From Daucus carota subsp. sativus (taxonomy: Eukaryota; Streptophyta; Magnoliopsida; Apiales; Apiaceae), in assembly GCF_001625215.2 (NCBI RefSeq), contig NC_030382.2, positions 31,730,610 through 31,794,609 on the forward strand: DNA of 64,000 bases, in the 5' to 3' direction. Below the pieces are notes generated by a model, which ran no database searches, had not been told where the DNA came from, and saw only the letters and a program-made list of their open reading frames with translations. Positions 34,011 through 45,900 of this stretch are shown here, one piece after another (positions within the stretch are counted from its first letter, which is position 1; each line of letters begins with the position of its first letter). A program made the position numbers and the translations under genes.

Positions 34011-34334
34011 AGTGACATGTTACCATTCAGTATCAATCATGTTTTATCATCTCAACCCTAACATGTGTTATCTGATCACTGAAAATTTGTCTTGATTGAT
34101 CTTATAATTTTTAGAAGGAAATTGCTCTTATAACTTAACTAGCTTTGGACGTCTGCAATGTACACGTTAAATATCAAATATATAATTTTTTTTATATATC
34201 AACTTATGTTAATATGTTCTATGTATTTTGTTGCTTCTTATTTTCAGTATGCTAGAGAAATTTTATGGAATTCATGACAATCTATTTTTTTGAACATTAA
34301 AGTGTTGTTATCAAAATGTCTCTGGTCATATTGC

Positions 34335-34685
34335 ATTTGCGACTGTTAGATGATAAATTTATTTGGATGAAACAACTACTTCGATCCAGATTTTGAAAAA
34401 TATATTCTCTTACAATTTAAATAATTATGTTATTTCTTCTACATTTAAGAGATTATTATATAATTTTCATAAAAAGAATTAAGACAATTATCCGATGTGA
34501 AGTTTATAAAATTATAAATTATTATATTTGAGATAAATAAATAAGATAATAATTCAGAAATTATGTGGGTGTTTGGGCGGGGCTTAAAAACCCCGCTTCC
34601 GGAGTTTTGAGTTAGAACTGCTTATTCATACCGTTGGTGTAAAAAGTCGAGAAACACTAATAAAAAGTTAGGATTCCTAACTTTT
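34335..34685. repeat. Direct repeat copy A, 351 bp
   Basis: Near-identical to copy B (35814-37633 after its insertions are discounted). It starts ATTTGCGACTGTTAGATGAT and ends GTTAGGATTCCTAACTTTT, exactly where the T-run of the following insert begins. It includes the first 115 bases of the MITE that is complete at 37508-37763. Confidence 0.93.
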
Positions 34686-35813
34686 TTTTTTTTTTTTGAA
34701 AAGGAGATTAATTTCCATTGATACTAAATATCAAAGGTACAATGTCCGACGGAACAGAGTTTCTTTCATCCACAAAAGTATACCATCTAACTGAAAAGTA
34801 AGCTAGTACTCCCGGACGCTTAGATGATATGGCCTTTAATGTCCGAAAAGAAAACCCACCAATTGGGCCTCGTTAAAACCCCGCAAGAGTAAAAACCCTA
34901 TGGGAAAAAAACTCAAGGGGAAAAAGAGTACCCTACAAAGCAAATATACATCCTTTACAAAGAAATTACAAGATAAAACTCGTATCCTCCGATGCTAAAA
35001 AGATTTGTACACTTATGTCCTTTTCCATCTGCTACCTCTAAAATTCCGTAGAGTGCAATATTTAACATTGAACCTGCATAATATTATAAACATTAAATAA
35101 AAATAGTTAGTGAACACTAAAGATAAAACAGTATGGAAACAATTCAAATACACCAACATTAAATAATAATTAATTAAAATAAAAACACGTCAATAAATGA
35201 CACTTAATTGTGGTCAAAATATTCCACAAACATAACTCATAAAAGAGACAATTAAGCCTTCAATTAAGGCACAATTAACGCCGCAATTAACGCCGTAATT
35301 AAGGCACAATTAATGCATATTTTCTGAAACCGACACACGGATCTCATTCTGATCTCGGAACTGCCGCCGTCACCACCATCCTCTTCGGCTACCACCGCTA
35401 TCCTGTCTCTCCTCTCCTCTACGAGATCGTGGAGTCATTAGCCGAGTCTCGTCGGTAGCTTTTTTTAATTTTTATATATCCCTGAAAAAATAAAAAAACA
35501 CACAAAGCAAACACACAGCCATGGATTTCTGAAAAAGGGATTAGGAATCCTCGAGTTTTTAATCAATTTTAAGTAGAACTGGGGATTGTTAAAGGCGAAA
35601 GAGCACATTTTTTGTGAATCCAAAAGTCACAAGTGGTGCAAATATAGGAAGAGTCTTTAGCTTCTTCCGAACAAGCATCACAAGCAAATAACGATTCCCT
35701 GGGCACCAATGTTAGCGTGTGCTGCTCATGACCTGGATGATCAAGTGCTCTCTGTTGAAAAGCACAAAACACACCCACAACAAATCCACAATCATCAGAA
35801 CATACATAAGCGA
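34686..35813 (-). mobile_element. Retroposon-like insert with poly(A) end
   Basis: On the minus strand this insert starts inside a DC1-domain coding sequence (35813 down to 35569), continues through non-coding sequence, and ends GGAAATTAATCTCCTTTTC followed by about 18 A. Near that end is GGGTTTTAACGAGGCC, part of a terminal sequence common in plant retroposons. A poly(A) end placed against direct repeat copy A, with the 5' end placed against copy B, is the arrangement left by target-primed reverse transcription. No reverse transcriptase is present. I infer a retroposed chimeric or read-through transcript. Confidence 0.6.
35569..35813 (-). pseudogene. DC1-domain (Cys/His-rich C1) protein fragment
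   Basis: An open minus-strand frame of about 80 residues. It keeps a DC1 zinc-binding pattern: HPGHEQHTLTL, ACDACSEEAK, YICTTCDFWIHKKCA. It is cut off at its N-terminal side precisely at the insert border, and stops after SPLTIPSST. Full DC1 proteins are several hundred residues long with multiple modules, so this is a fragment. No promoter is evident. Confidence 0.85.
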
Positions 35814-35901
35814 ATTTGCGACTGTTAGATGATAAATTTATTTGGATGAAGCAACTACTTCGCAGATTTTGAAAAATATATTCTCTTACAATTTAAATAA
35901 T

Positions 35902-36091
35902 GGAAAATGCTAGAGACCCCAAAAAATTGTCCCAAAAAATTTTCCCAAATGATGTGTCTAAATCTGATTGGCTGAATTCACTCCCATAATAATGAGACAC
36001 CCCTGCAGATTCATCAATCACCCAATCAGAACTAGCCACATCATTTGGTAAAGATTTTTGGGAATTTTTTTTGGGGTCTCTAGCATTGCCC
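35902..36091. mobile_element. Mutator-like MITE, 190 bp
   Basis: Inverted ends are GGAAAATGCTAGAGACCCCA and TGGGGTCTCTAGCATTGCCC. It is flanked by a perfect 9-base duplication TTAAATAAT (35893-35901 and 36092-36100). Copy A, at about 34417, shows the uninterrupted target. A 9-base duplication is the mark of the Mutator superfamily. Confidence 0.93.
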
Positions 36092-36138
36092 TTAAATAAT
36101 TATGTTATTTCTTCTACATTTAAGAGATTATTATATAA

Positions 36139-37411
36139 CTAGTTGAGAATCCGCGCGTTGCGGCGGCTTATAAAAATTATATTAATGATCCAATGTTAAT
36201 ATTTGTAGAATAAAATAATTTTATGACTGTCTATAAAAAGTATATTAATGTTTCAAGTTAATATTTGTAGGATAAAATAAATTTATATTATAAAAATCTT
36301 GATGTAATACAAATACTAATATATAAAATTGCAAAATTGGACTATAATTCATGGTGAAAAAGTGAAAATAAATTTATACATGTAATTAACAATTTAAAGC
36401 ATGACGAATCTTAATTTTATTTGTTTTTTTTTTTTTGGAAAAATAATCACGTTCTTACATTGTCATCTTCCTCCGATTTTTTTAGATTGATTGTGTACAA
36501 AAACATTTAACTTAAATATAACTACCCTCTTAAAAGTTGCTTGAACGGAGCAAACAGATAATGCATGAATGATATTTTCATGCATACAAAGTAAATAATA
36601 TAAAAATTAACAACAAACATGTCCGATGAACAAAACAAATATTATAAAAGAATAACCAATAAACATACATCATTAAAAGTTAATTTATTGACATCAACCA
36701 TCAATATCATGTCAAGACTATATTTTTTTCCCGTGTTTGGATTTGTCGACTCCAATATAACGGTCTATAGCTACATTTGCTTGCAACAACCTTTACTTTA
36801 ACAGCCTTCACTTATCATTGTAGAAGAACGACACCTCCAAGTTAGAAATCGAGCAAGAGAAAGGTATTTCTAATTTTTGATATTTTTCATCCAAAAAATT
36901 CAAAAAATTATAAAATAAAACGGAGCGATGTGAGAGACGCCACCTACACGCCCCTCGCTTCTCCTTTAAAAATCGAGTAAGAGAACTATCAGGTAGGTTT
37001 GTGGTATTGAGGTAGGAGGTTGTGTTTAGAAGATTCAAAACCCTACGATCTATACGGGTATTTATAGGTGGAGAGAAACTTGTTTGCTACTCTTTCCCAT
37101 AATTAAATAATCTGAACAAAATCATATTAAAATTTTCAAGCTACTATATTCCATATATAATCTGCCTTTCCCATAAATAATTAATCTGAAATAAAATTAG
37201 ATTAAAACTTTCAAGCTACTATATTCCATAAATAATCTGAAACAAAATCAGATTCTGAAACTTGCTTCTAATATACCCGAAACTAAAAAAGGTAGTTCTA
37301 ATTTTTGATATTTTTCATCCAAAAATTCCAGTTAATTAGAAAAATAAAACGGAGCGATGTGAGAGGCGCCACCTACACGCCCCTCGCTTCTCCTTTATAT
37401 AAGTATATTGA
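36139..37411 (-). mobile_element. Non-autonomous Helitron, 1273 bp, with exact empty site
   Basis: Read on the minus strand it begins TCAATATACTTATATAAAGG after an A. It ends with a GC-rich hairpin zone (CCGCCGCAACGCGCGG), then ATTCTCAA and CTAG, followed by T. These are the defining Helitron features: 5' TC, hairpin about 10 bases before CTRR, and insertion between A and T without duplication. Copy A (about 34468) shows the joined target ATATAATTTTCAT. Inside, a 105-bp direct repeat (36865-36966 and 37289-37397, with CGGAGCGATGTGAGAG) duplicates the 5' end region. No Rep/helicase frame is seen. Confidence 0.92.
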
Positions 37412-37507
37412 TTTTCATAAAAAGAATTAAGACAATTATCCGATGTGAAGTTTATAAAATTATAAATTATTATATTTGAGATAAATAAATAAGATAATAA
37501 TTCAGAA

Positions 37508-37763
37508 ATTATGTGGGTGTTTGGGCGGGGCTTAAAAACCCCGCTTCCGGAGTTTTGAGTTAGAACTGCTTATTCATACCGTTGGTGTAAAAAGTCGAGA
37601 AACACTAATAAAAAGTTAGGATTCCTAACTTTTGTTTCATGACTTCTACTTTTTTCCCCAAACATTTTAATCACTTATAAGTTTTCATTAACTTCTAACT
37701 TTTATTTTACTTATTTTATTTTAAATAAGAAGCACTTATTTTAAACTCACCCAAACAGCTCCT
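37508..37763. mobile_element. MITE with GGTGTTTGGG ends
   Basis: Left end GGGTGTTTGGGCGGGGCTTA and right end CTCACCCAAACAGCTCC form short imperfect inverted repeats. It is complete here and truncated in copy A (34569-34685). A related sequence may lie at 58430-58645 (ending GTTCAAACGGCCTC). The superfamily is uncertain. Confidence 0.6.
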
Positions 37764-38999
37764 ATATTTTCTTAGCTGACCTCTAACCGTAAGACAAGGA
37801 GCAATAATCAAGATTTAAATCGTATTTTAGAATTAGGGAAGGCATTTACACCACAAAACTACTCCATATTCAAATTTATACACCTCAAGTATAAAAGAAA
37901 ATAATCAAGATTTCAATGTTTGATATTGGTTGTAATTCAAAATTAAGCAAATTTAAGCATGGTCAACAGACTTGTCACAATATCTTAAAGCAATATAGCC
38001 GATTAATCGCTGGTCGGACGGGCTCCGTCTCGATTAAGCGGTAATCGAGTTAAAAATTATTTTTTTTAAGAAATCGGTCAAAAGTTGGATTAATCGGTCA
38101 AAAATGGGTTAAAAGTCGGTCAAAGTCAGTTAATTATAAAAAATTTAAAAAATCAAATTTTAATTTGATATTTTAATTTAATTTAATTAAATTATGAAAA
38201 AAGATTTAGATTTTTGTGTGAAAACTTAAAAAAAAATATTGCTTTGTTAATGAGATATTATTTTATTTTTAGTTAAATTTGTTGATGATATTAGTTATAT
38301 ATATAATAAAAAATATTTTTCTTATATAAATTTATCCTATTTTGATGTTATAAAATATATGTGATATAATAGTTGTATATAAATTTATGAATAATATTTA
38401 ATTAATTCTAATTAATGGACCGATGAATCATTTCGATTAATTCCGATTATCCGATTAATCCATGAACGGTGTTTTCACTAACTAAGTCCGATTCCCCTTT
38501 TTTATAACACTGATTGATAAACTCATCTATAGATATAAAATACGTTTTTAACGAAATACTAATAGCAAAGAGAAATCGGTAAGAGAAATATATTTTCACT
38601 CATGTATTTATTTTCACATTTCCTCGTGTTTTTTTTTTTTTATTATCACATTTCCCCTAGTTTTTTGATTGCGTGAAGCCCTTCATACCTGCTATCGTAA
38701 AACATTTAAATTTACAAATATTCTAATTTTTTTTAATATCAAATACGAATATTTTAGAACTTATGTATGACTGCATGAGTAAAGCTTTTGCAGGGGTATT
38801 TGAGTAATTGAGCCGCACCGTTTGGTGAAAGTTGAAAACACAGAATGTAGGATAGATTCACGGAAGGCAGTTATACATATATTTGTTTCTCAAACGCGTT
38901 TTCATTACCATTTTCAATCTCTGTTCCTTGAGGAGGTCTCTGCATCTTCAACTCTTTTTCTTCCTCCTCTCGGAACTTTGATTCTCCTTCTCCTCATCA
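37764..38999. other. Intergenic with CGATTAATC repeat, promoter of the ARF-GAP gene
   Basis: The stretch 38000-38515 is a member of the CGATTAATC repeat family, ending TTTTTTATAACACTGATT. The last 200 bases, including a CT-rich leader at 38940-38999, are the likely promoter and 5' UTR of the ARF-GAP gene. Confidence 0.5.
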
Positions 39000-41900
39000 A
39001 TGGCGTCGGAGAATCTATCTGATAAAAATGCTGTTTTCAGGAAACTGAAAGCAAAATCTGAGAACAAGGTACCTTTTTCTTCTCATTAATTTCATCTAGA
39101 TTTTTATCTGGGTTGCTTTGTTTTCAAGTTTTAAGATCTGGGTTGTAGTTATATTTTTCTGGGTTGTTATAGTTTGATCTGATTGTGATTATGTTGTTTT
39201 GTAGATGTGTTTTGATTGCAATGCCAAGAATCCAACTTGGGCCTCAGTTACATATGGGATCTTTCTGTGTATTGATTGCTCAGCTGTTCATCGGAGTCTT
39301 GGTGTTCACATCAGCTTTGTCAGGTTAGAATTCGGTTATATGTCTATGTTTTCATTTGTAATTTTTGGGGTTGTGTTATTTTTTCTGCATTGCAAAAAGA
39401 TTGAATCTTTTTTCTCATGTTGTTTTCGATCTTTACTAATTGATGCTTGTTTTATATCTGTTGAAATCTGGGTTGATTTTTATTGTGACACGTGAATTGT
39501 GTGAATCCCATGGTTTGATCTGTTGGATCTTAGTTTGGATTTGTTTAGGTAATAAAAACTGTGATCTTTATGGGAGATCTAATTTGAACACTGTGTAATG
39601 TAGACTCGTAAAGTATTCAGACAGTTGCTAAACATCCTCGTATTGATGTTTAATCTTTGAGTTTGTGTTATTTTTTTATGCATCCTGAAAAGATTGAATC
39701 TTTATATTCATATATCTTTTATGTAGCTTTATTAGTCTGATGCTATTGTTATCTCTGTTAAAACTTGGGTACATTGTTATTTCACATTGTTGAATTCAGT
39801 GAATCCCATATATTTGTTGTTTTGAAATTTGCTGGGACTTGTTTGGCTAAGAAAGTTGTGATCTTTATGGGATCTATTATGGACACTGTGTAATTAGAGG
39901 TTATACAGTTGCTAAATATTCTCATTTTTATGTTGCATTTCCTTGAAAACTCTATTGCGCCCAGGTCAGTTTTGATTTCTAGAAGCTACTTAAAATTAAT
40001 TTCAAATTTAATTGTGTTTGTTTTGCTTTGTATTTCCTTTGTTGCATAACATTTCCCTTTGTAGTGTTAGAATTTAATGACAATATAAAGGTGTAATCTG
40101 TTTCTCCTATAGTTAAATTGGAGATGTGTTAGTCATCATCCCAAACTAAGTCTTGAAACATAATGATGGTCTTAGTTTCATAATATTTTCAGTCTTGGTT
40201 TTTAGGGTTGAGTTCTATGGAAACCATTTTTTATTAGAGAGTAGAGACTTTGGAGACTATATATGTTCTGCTCGCGGGACATTGCAAAACATATTTTATG
40301 TACAGTTCTGCTTGCAGAACATACATGGTCTGCGAGGTCTCCAATAAATGTGGTCTCCATATAACTTTTCCCTGGTTTTTATACCAACTTATATTCTGGT
40401 TAGTCTCTGTTTTGGTATGGGATTGTTTAATCTCTTTGTGGATAGGCAAAAGATTAAACTTTTACTATCATAAAGGTGTTACCAGATTTATTGAGTTGAT
40501 GCTCTGCTATTGTCCATAATAGTTATGGTAGAATACAGGTGTCTTAAGCTTTATCCAATGGTAAAGTGTTAACTTTCTTTTTGCTTGGTCGGGGTTTAGA
40601 CCCGTTAACTGTGATTTTATCAGAAGGGTAAGAGTGCGTACATTGGGACCTTTCCCAGACCCTGCATATGAGGGAGCCTTGAGCCCTCTATGCAGCCCAT
40701 ATATAATTATAATTTATAAATATTGTACACGTGTTAATATAATTATAAGTTTATTATTTATTTAAGGTACTCAATATTACAATATTCACACGTCCTTGTT
40801 GTTTTAGCTGCTTAAATGATGTTATGGTAATTTAGATTGTGTAAAGGAACTGACATGTATCTTAGTCAATCAGAGTCATATCTATGATATCCTGTGTGAA
40901 CCTCCAAATATTTGTGCCCATAGATCAGGAGGGCCAACCTCCAAATGTGTACATAAAGCATAGTTCATCTTTGATAATCATCAAATACGGGCAGTTTAAT
41001 TGCTGCCCAATGGGGACCATGTTAATAAGAAGCTTCCATAATATGCATGCCTTATAGCTAACTAGTTATGGGAGACAGATAACCTTTTTATTTTGTGTTA
41101 AATTTATTAAAATGAAAATAAAAAATTTGTAGCTAAAGAATATGTCATTTACTTTATTGTAATTGACAAAGAAATCGACAACATCATCATTTTTTGGTGC
41201 ATACATTTCAGAGTTGATTAAATGGGGGTAGTTCCCATCACTACTATTTTTCTTTTGGTATCGTGACCACTTTTTTACTTTGCAAGTATATTATAGTGAA
41301 AATACTGTTCTCTTAAATTTATATTAAAAAATTTGCTGTGCAGGTCTACCAACCTAGATTCATGGACTCCTGAGCAGTTAAAAATGATGACTTTTGGTGG
41401 AAATAATCGTGCTCAAGTTTTCTTTAAGCAACATGGCTGGACTGCTGGGGAAAAGAGTGAAGCAAAGTACACATCAAGAGCTGCTGAACTATATAAGCAA
41501 TTGCTTTTAAAGGAAGTTGCCAAAAGTTCGAAGGAGGAAATTGGTCTGCCGGCGTCTCCTGTTGGTCCTCAGTCGGTGCAAGCTGAAGACGGTTTTTTTG
41601 ATTTCAAAGTACAAGAGACCCCTAAAGAAAGTTTTCCAAAAAAGATTGAAACCCATGATGTACCTGCTTCACAGGGAACCAGAGCTCCTCATTCAGTGGT
41701 TGCCAGTTCAGTGAAGAAGCCTCTTGGTGGGAAGAAAACAGGGAAGGTTGGCGGGCTTGGTGCTAGAAAGCTTAGCTCCAAGGTACACCTCATTGTTCTT
41801 CTTTGGCTTCTCTGTAATTTCTGAAAACACATCTGTTGTCTCTGAGATATTTGAGTTACAAATTTACTCTTGCAGTTATTGTTATGATATCTAATTATTC

Positions 41901-44562
41901 ACTTTCTTGTCTGACTTCCCTTATTCGTGATTGCAGCCTAATGAAAGTCTTTATGACCAGAAGCCTGAAGAAGCACCCGCAAAAGTTTCCACATCAAAAG
42001 GTAGCACCCCACCAGTTGGGCCATCTTTTCCGTCTCGTTTTGAATATGTAGACAACATCCAAACTACAGACAAGGGTACTGGGGGCAACCAAGTAGTTAG
42101 CCATGTAACTTTGCCAACATCATCAAGCTTTTTCTCGGATTATGGGATGGATAATGGTTTTCAGAAGAAAACTAGCTCCTCATCAAAAGTGCAAGTAAGT
42201 TTATTGACATTTGATAATAATCTTACATGTCAAAGATTTTGTTTTACTGTAATTATAAGTATGTCAATATTCTACTTGCTATCCAGTACCCCACAAACCA
42301 CAAAACAGTTGGGTCTATAAGATTGCATACTTTGGGAATTTCCCCGGACCCTACTGATGCCAGAAGTCTTGTGCACTGGCGAAGAACTCCTTTCTTAATG
42401 ATTTCAGCAGCATATTAACAAAGTACTTATATCAAAGTCTATATTTTCATGTTAATAGGATTCGTTAATAATTTAGCAATATAACGAAGACTCATTTTTC
42501 TTTAAATATAGAGGGGGAACTTGATTCTGCGTGTGTCCATGTTTGTGGCATTATATCTGATTGTTTAATATATTTATGAGAGTACGATGACAAATTCTTT
42601 GAATATAAAGTGGAAGTGCATTACAGAATATGAGCAGGGGATTCTGAGTACCAGATGGGCACCCTTAGTTGTGTTTAATGTGGTATAGGGATGACGAATG
42701 TCCTTAGAAGTGTAAACAAATATATACTCATGGTACTAGACTACTTGGTGTAATTTGAGATGCACAAAATGTCCAAGTGCAAGAAGAATCTGGCCCAGAA
42801 AAGCCCTCCCCTGTCCTAATCCAGGCCCCTAGTATTTTTCGCTAAGTAGGGATCAGTTTGACTGGTTCAGGGCCTTGAAAAAAGCCCAATAATCAGCCTA
42901 TTTTTTGCTGAGTAATAAATGGTCATTCTTTCTCAAACTAAATTATTGTTGCCTTGTTTATTTCTTGTTTTAATAATTTAATATACATGTTTGTGTACAC
43001 ACAGAGGCCCCACAACAGACAATTCTTTTTCATAGTGAATTGTTGTTGCCTTATCTATTACTATTATGTATTAATTTACATGTATGTGGTAACAATTACA
43101 CATTCTTTTAATCAAAGGGTCATTACAATGTAATTATCATTTTTATTATTGTTATCATTATGTTATGTGATCAGGGGATAATACTAGAAATTGGGCACAA
43201 GCTTCATAAATTAACCACCGTTAACTTATTATAGTTGGTGTATCTAGCCTTGACCTTGACTTGCATGATTAGAGGAGGATGTGTGTGAAAATTGCCAAAG
43301 CTGTAATGGAAAACATATATTAATCTTTCTACATGTTATGGGTTTTTCTAGAGATACCTTAAAGGTGAAGAGTCCTTAAAGAATCAAATATGTAGCATAT
43401 CTAGTGTTTAAAACAGTCACCTATCTTTCGGCTGGGGTGTCAGTCACCCATCCATCTCTGTGGGGGGTTTACTTTGGTTGCAAAGACTCTTCCTTGGCAT
43501 CCAATTTCCAAAGATAATCCCAATTGCCACCACATATGGGTTGGAGAGAAATAGGAATGTTATCATTGGGTTTACTTTGTTCGGTGGTCAACCCGAAGCC
43601 AGTTGTTTCTATTTTTTCTTTGCTTCTGCAATCTAGGAGGGAGATTGGTACTCCTTCAGGCATACCCTTCCGGTAGGTTACCAGTATCGTGCTTTTGTAT
43701 ATGTAATTTCTTTAACAGCCGTGAGTTGATACAAGTGAATTATTGATGCTCATCTGATACAAGTGAATTGTTGATGCTCATCTCTAGACTATTATTAATT
43801 AATATTTTATATTTTCAGATTCAAGAAACTGATGAAGCACGGAAAAAGTTCTCTAATGCCAAATCTATTTCGTCATCTCAATTTTTTGGGGATCAAAACA
43901 AAGGGAATGACAATCAAGTTTCCTTGAAGAAATTCTCTGTAAGTACTCATTGTTACTTGTGGATGCCAATCAGCTACTACATCGTTGTGTGATTTAATTT
44001 GTACTTGGTTCAGTGTTCGGAATCTACATGTTCTTAAACTTACTTCATTGCTGCATGCGTTTCTTTGTTGGCTCGTATGACGCACTAAACTTTGCGACCC
44101 CACTCGATCATCAATGAATCAAAAGTTGCTAGAAACAAAATATCCTTAATCAAGTTGAGATTATTAATGATTTTGCTCACTGGACATGCAGAAGTACATT
44201 AGTTTTTGTGACAAATAAAGGTGCTTATGACATTCGTTCCCATCTTTTAGGGTTCCACGGCTATCTCGAGTGCAGATCTCTTTGGCAATGATGATGATGA
44301 TGATTTAGGTCTTGATCTCACTGCAAGCGACCTAATTAACAAGTTGTCTTTCCAGGTATGTAGTAATTGAGAAGCCGTGTTTTTTGAGCCAGCATAAAAA
44401 AAGAAGGAATCATGAACTTGTCATAGAGTAATAAGTATTGTGGCTGATGTCTAGCTTGTTTTTATTCAGGCACATCAAGATATCTCTTCCCTTAAGAATA
44501 TTGCCGGAGAAACTGGGAAAATGCTTAGTTCCATTGCATCATCATTTATGACCGACATGTAG
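39000..44562 (+). CDS. ARF GTPase-activating protein, AGD8/9/10 type
   Basis: Seven exons: 39000-39068, 39205-39323, 41344-41782, 41937-42194, 43819-43938, 44251-44355 and 44470-44562. They give 400 residues with all phases in order, near the roughly 400 of Arabidopsis AGD8-10. The ArfGAP zinc finger CFDC...CIDC (Cys25, 28, 45, 48; spacing 2-16-2) and the arginine finger (Arg53 in HRSLGVH) are intact, followed by [20 protein letters not shown]. The tail [20 protein letters not shown] with FGDQ is the C-terminal motif of ArfGAP2/3-like proteins, which act on COPI vesicle coats at the Golgi. Introns 2 (2.0 kb) and 4 (1.6 kb) carry Au-like SINE pieces. Confidence 0.95.
40540..40700 (+). mobile_element. 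Au-like SINE in ARF-GAP intron 2
   Basis: A tRNA-like head (TTATCCAATGGTAAAGTG, then B-box-like GGGGTTTAGACCC) is followed by a body with GTGCGTACATTGGGACC, CCCAGACCCTGCAT and GGGAGCCTTGAGC. The body words match the Au SINE family of plants (CCAGACCCCGC...GGGAGCC). Confidence 0.7.
42295..42405 (+). mobile_element. Au-like SINE fragment in ARF-GAP intron 4
   Basis: A body-only piece with GATTGCATACTTTGGG, CCCCGGACCCTACTGATGC and GTCTTGTGCACTGG, matching the Au SINE 3' half. The tRNA-like head is absent. Confidence 0.6.
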
Positions 44563-45129
44563 GATTGAGCGGTCCAAGCACAATTTTTTACCACCAATAT
44601 TTTTGAAATTTGTCAAGAACATGGAGCAGATATATATATTAAATGTAATTGTAATGGGTGTTGTGAAGAAAAAGAAAGTGTTCTCCCTGATATTCTTTTG
44701 TAGAGAAACAAAATATGAGAAAAGGTTTGCTATTCTTTTTATTTTTTGTATTCTTGCTACAGATTACATTTGAGCCTGTGAATGGTGTAGTTAGTTCTTT
44801 TTGGCTGCCAGAAAATGTATGTTTTTAACACTTCTCAATACTGTACTTGTTTCATAGTATCATGAACGTAGCTTTTTGTTACATTTTCTTCTGCATACTA
44901 AATAAAGTGTAATTATAATTATACCCGATCAGCTATAAAATAATGTTCTAGAAATCGACGACTAATCGGGATTAACCATCGATTAGTTATTGTTCAAATA
45001 AATTTCATTTTGATTAAATGTTAATCGAGTCAAAAATCATTTTCAAACTAATCGATCAAAAATAGATCAAATATAAAAAATTAAAAATATATCAAGATTG
45101 TACAGCAGTACAAGTAATAAACAGGGATA
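44563..45129. other. Intergenic, ARF-GAP 3' UTR and repeat
   Basis: Probable 3' UTR to about 44900. The stretch 44940-45060 is another CGATTAATC-family block. Confidence 0.4.
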
Positions 45130-45137
45130 CCTGATGC

Positions 45138-45729
45138 TAGAGTTAAAAATGGAGTGGGGAAAACGGGGAACCCGTCCTAACCCGCCCCGAATGTGATAGA
45201 TCCGCCCCACTAATATGGGGAATGGGGCAGTGAAGGAGAATGATTTTCTGCCCCGCCAAAATATGGGGCAAGTATGGTATTTGTTGAATCCCCGCGGGGA
45301 TTCCCCGCCCCGCCCCGCATATATTTAATATAAATAAATAATTATATTTAATATAATATATTTAATATAATATATTTGTTATATTTAATATTATTATTTT
45401 TAATACACAAAATTATAATTTTACAATGTATAACATGTCTCTTTGATTTCTATTATAATTAGTTTTTTGCTTTTAATATACATGTCTCGTATATTATTAT
45501 TAAATTCTGAAGAAAAAATTACTTAATTTAAAAGTAATTATTTAAGGTGTAATATTATAGAAACGGGGCGGGGCGGGGCGAAATTATATCAAGTCCCCGG
45601 TGGGGCAGGGATGGGGATTAAAAATAAATCCTCCCGGGGAATGGGGCGGAGATGGAGCAGGAAAAAATTATGTGAGGCGGGGTTGGGAAATGAAGTCCCC
45701 GCCCCGAACCCGCCCCATTTTTAACCCTA
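45138..45729. mobile_element. hAT MITE with GC-rich ends, 592 bp
   Basis: It starts TAGAGTTAAAAATGGAGTGG and ends CCGCCCCATTTTTAACCCTA. A perfect 8-base duplication CCTGATGC lies at 45130-45137 and 45730-45737. The subterminal zones are GC-rich (GGGGCGGGG words) around an AT-rich core. The 8-base duplication and TAGGG-type ends fit hAT. It ends 367 bases before the UBP20/21 start codon. Confidence 0.95.
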
Positions 45730-45892
45730 CCTGATGCCATAAAATCAAACAGACAGAAATCAAAACGTGTGTGTCGGTCCGAAACAAAAAATTGAAAAAC
45801 AAAAATTGGCGGCCCCTAATATTTTTCCCTCCCACCAAATTTTTTAATTCGCAAGTGTCACAAAATCTGGGGAAAAAACCTCATTTTTCACA

Positions 45893-45900
45893 TTTCCCGC
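45893..45900 (+). promoter_or_regulatory. E2F-type site in the UBP20/21 promoter
   Basis: TTTCCCGC (followed by CAAAA) fits the E2F consensus TTTSSCGC and lies about 200 bases before the start codon. A short match can occur by chance; cell-cycle control is inference. Confidence 0.35.

Larger units (their letters stand above)
35814..37633. repeat. Direct repeat copy B, interrupted by two transposons
   Basis: The same sequence as copy A, plus a 190-bp Mutator-like MITE (35902-36091, with its 9-base duplication) and a 1273-bp Helitron (36139-37411). Subtracting these leaves about 348 bases against 351 in copy A. Confidence 0.93.

Noticed and set aside
34335-37633. The 350-bp repeats as LTRs of a small retroelement
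   Set aside because: There are no TG..CA ends, no primer-binding or polypurine site seen, and the repeats hold a truncated unrelated MITE.
43469-43663. 64-residue minus-strand frame in ARF-GAP intron 4
   Set aside because: It has a protein-like composition but no recognisable motif, no splice context and no promoter; not enough to call a gene or a captured fragment.
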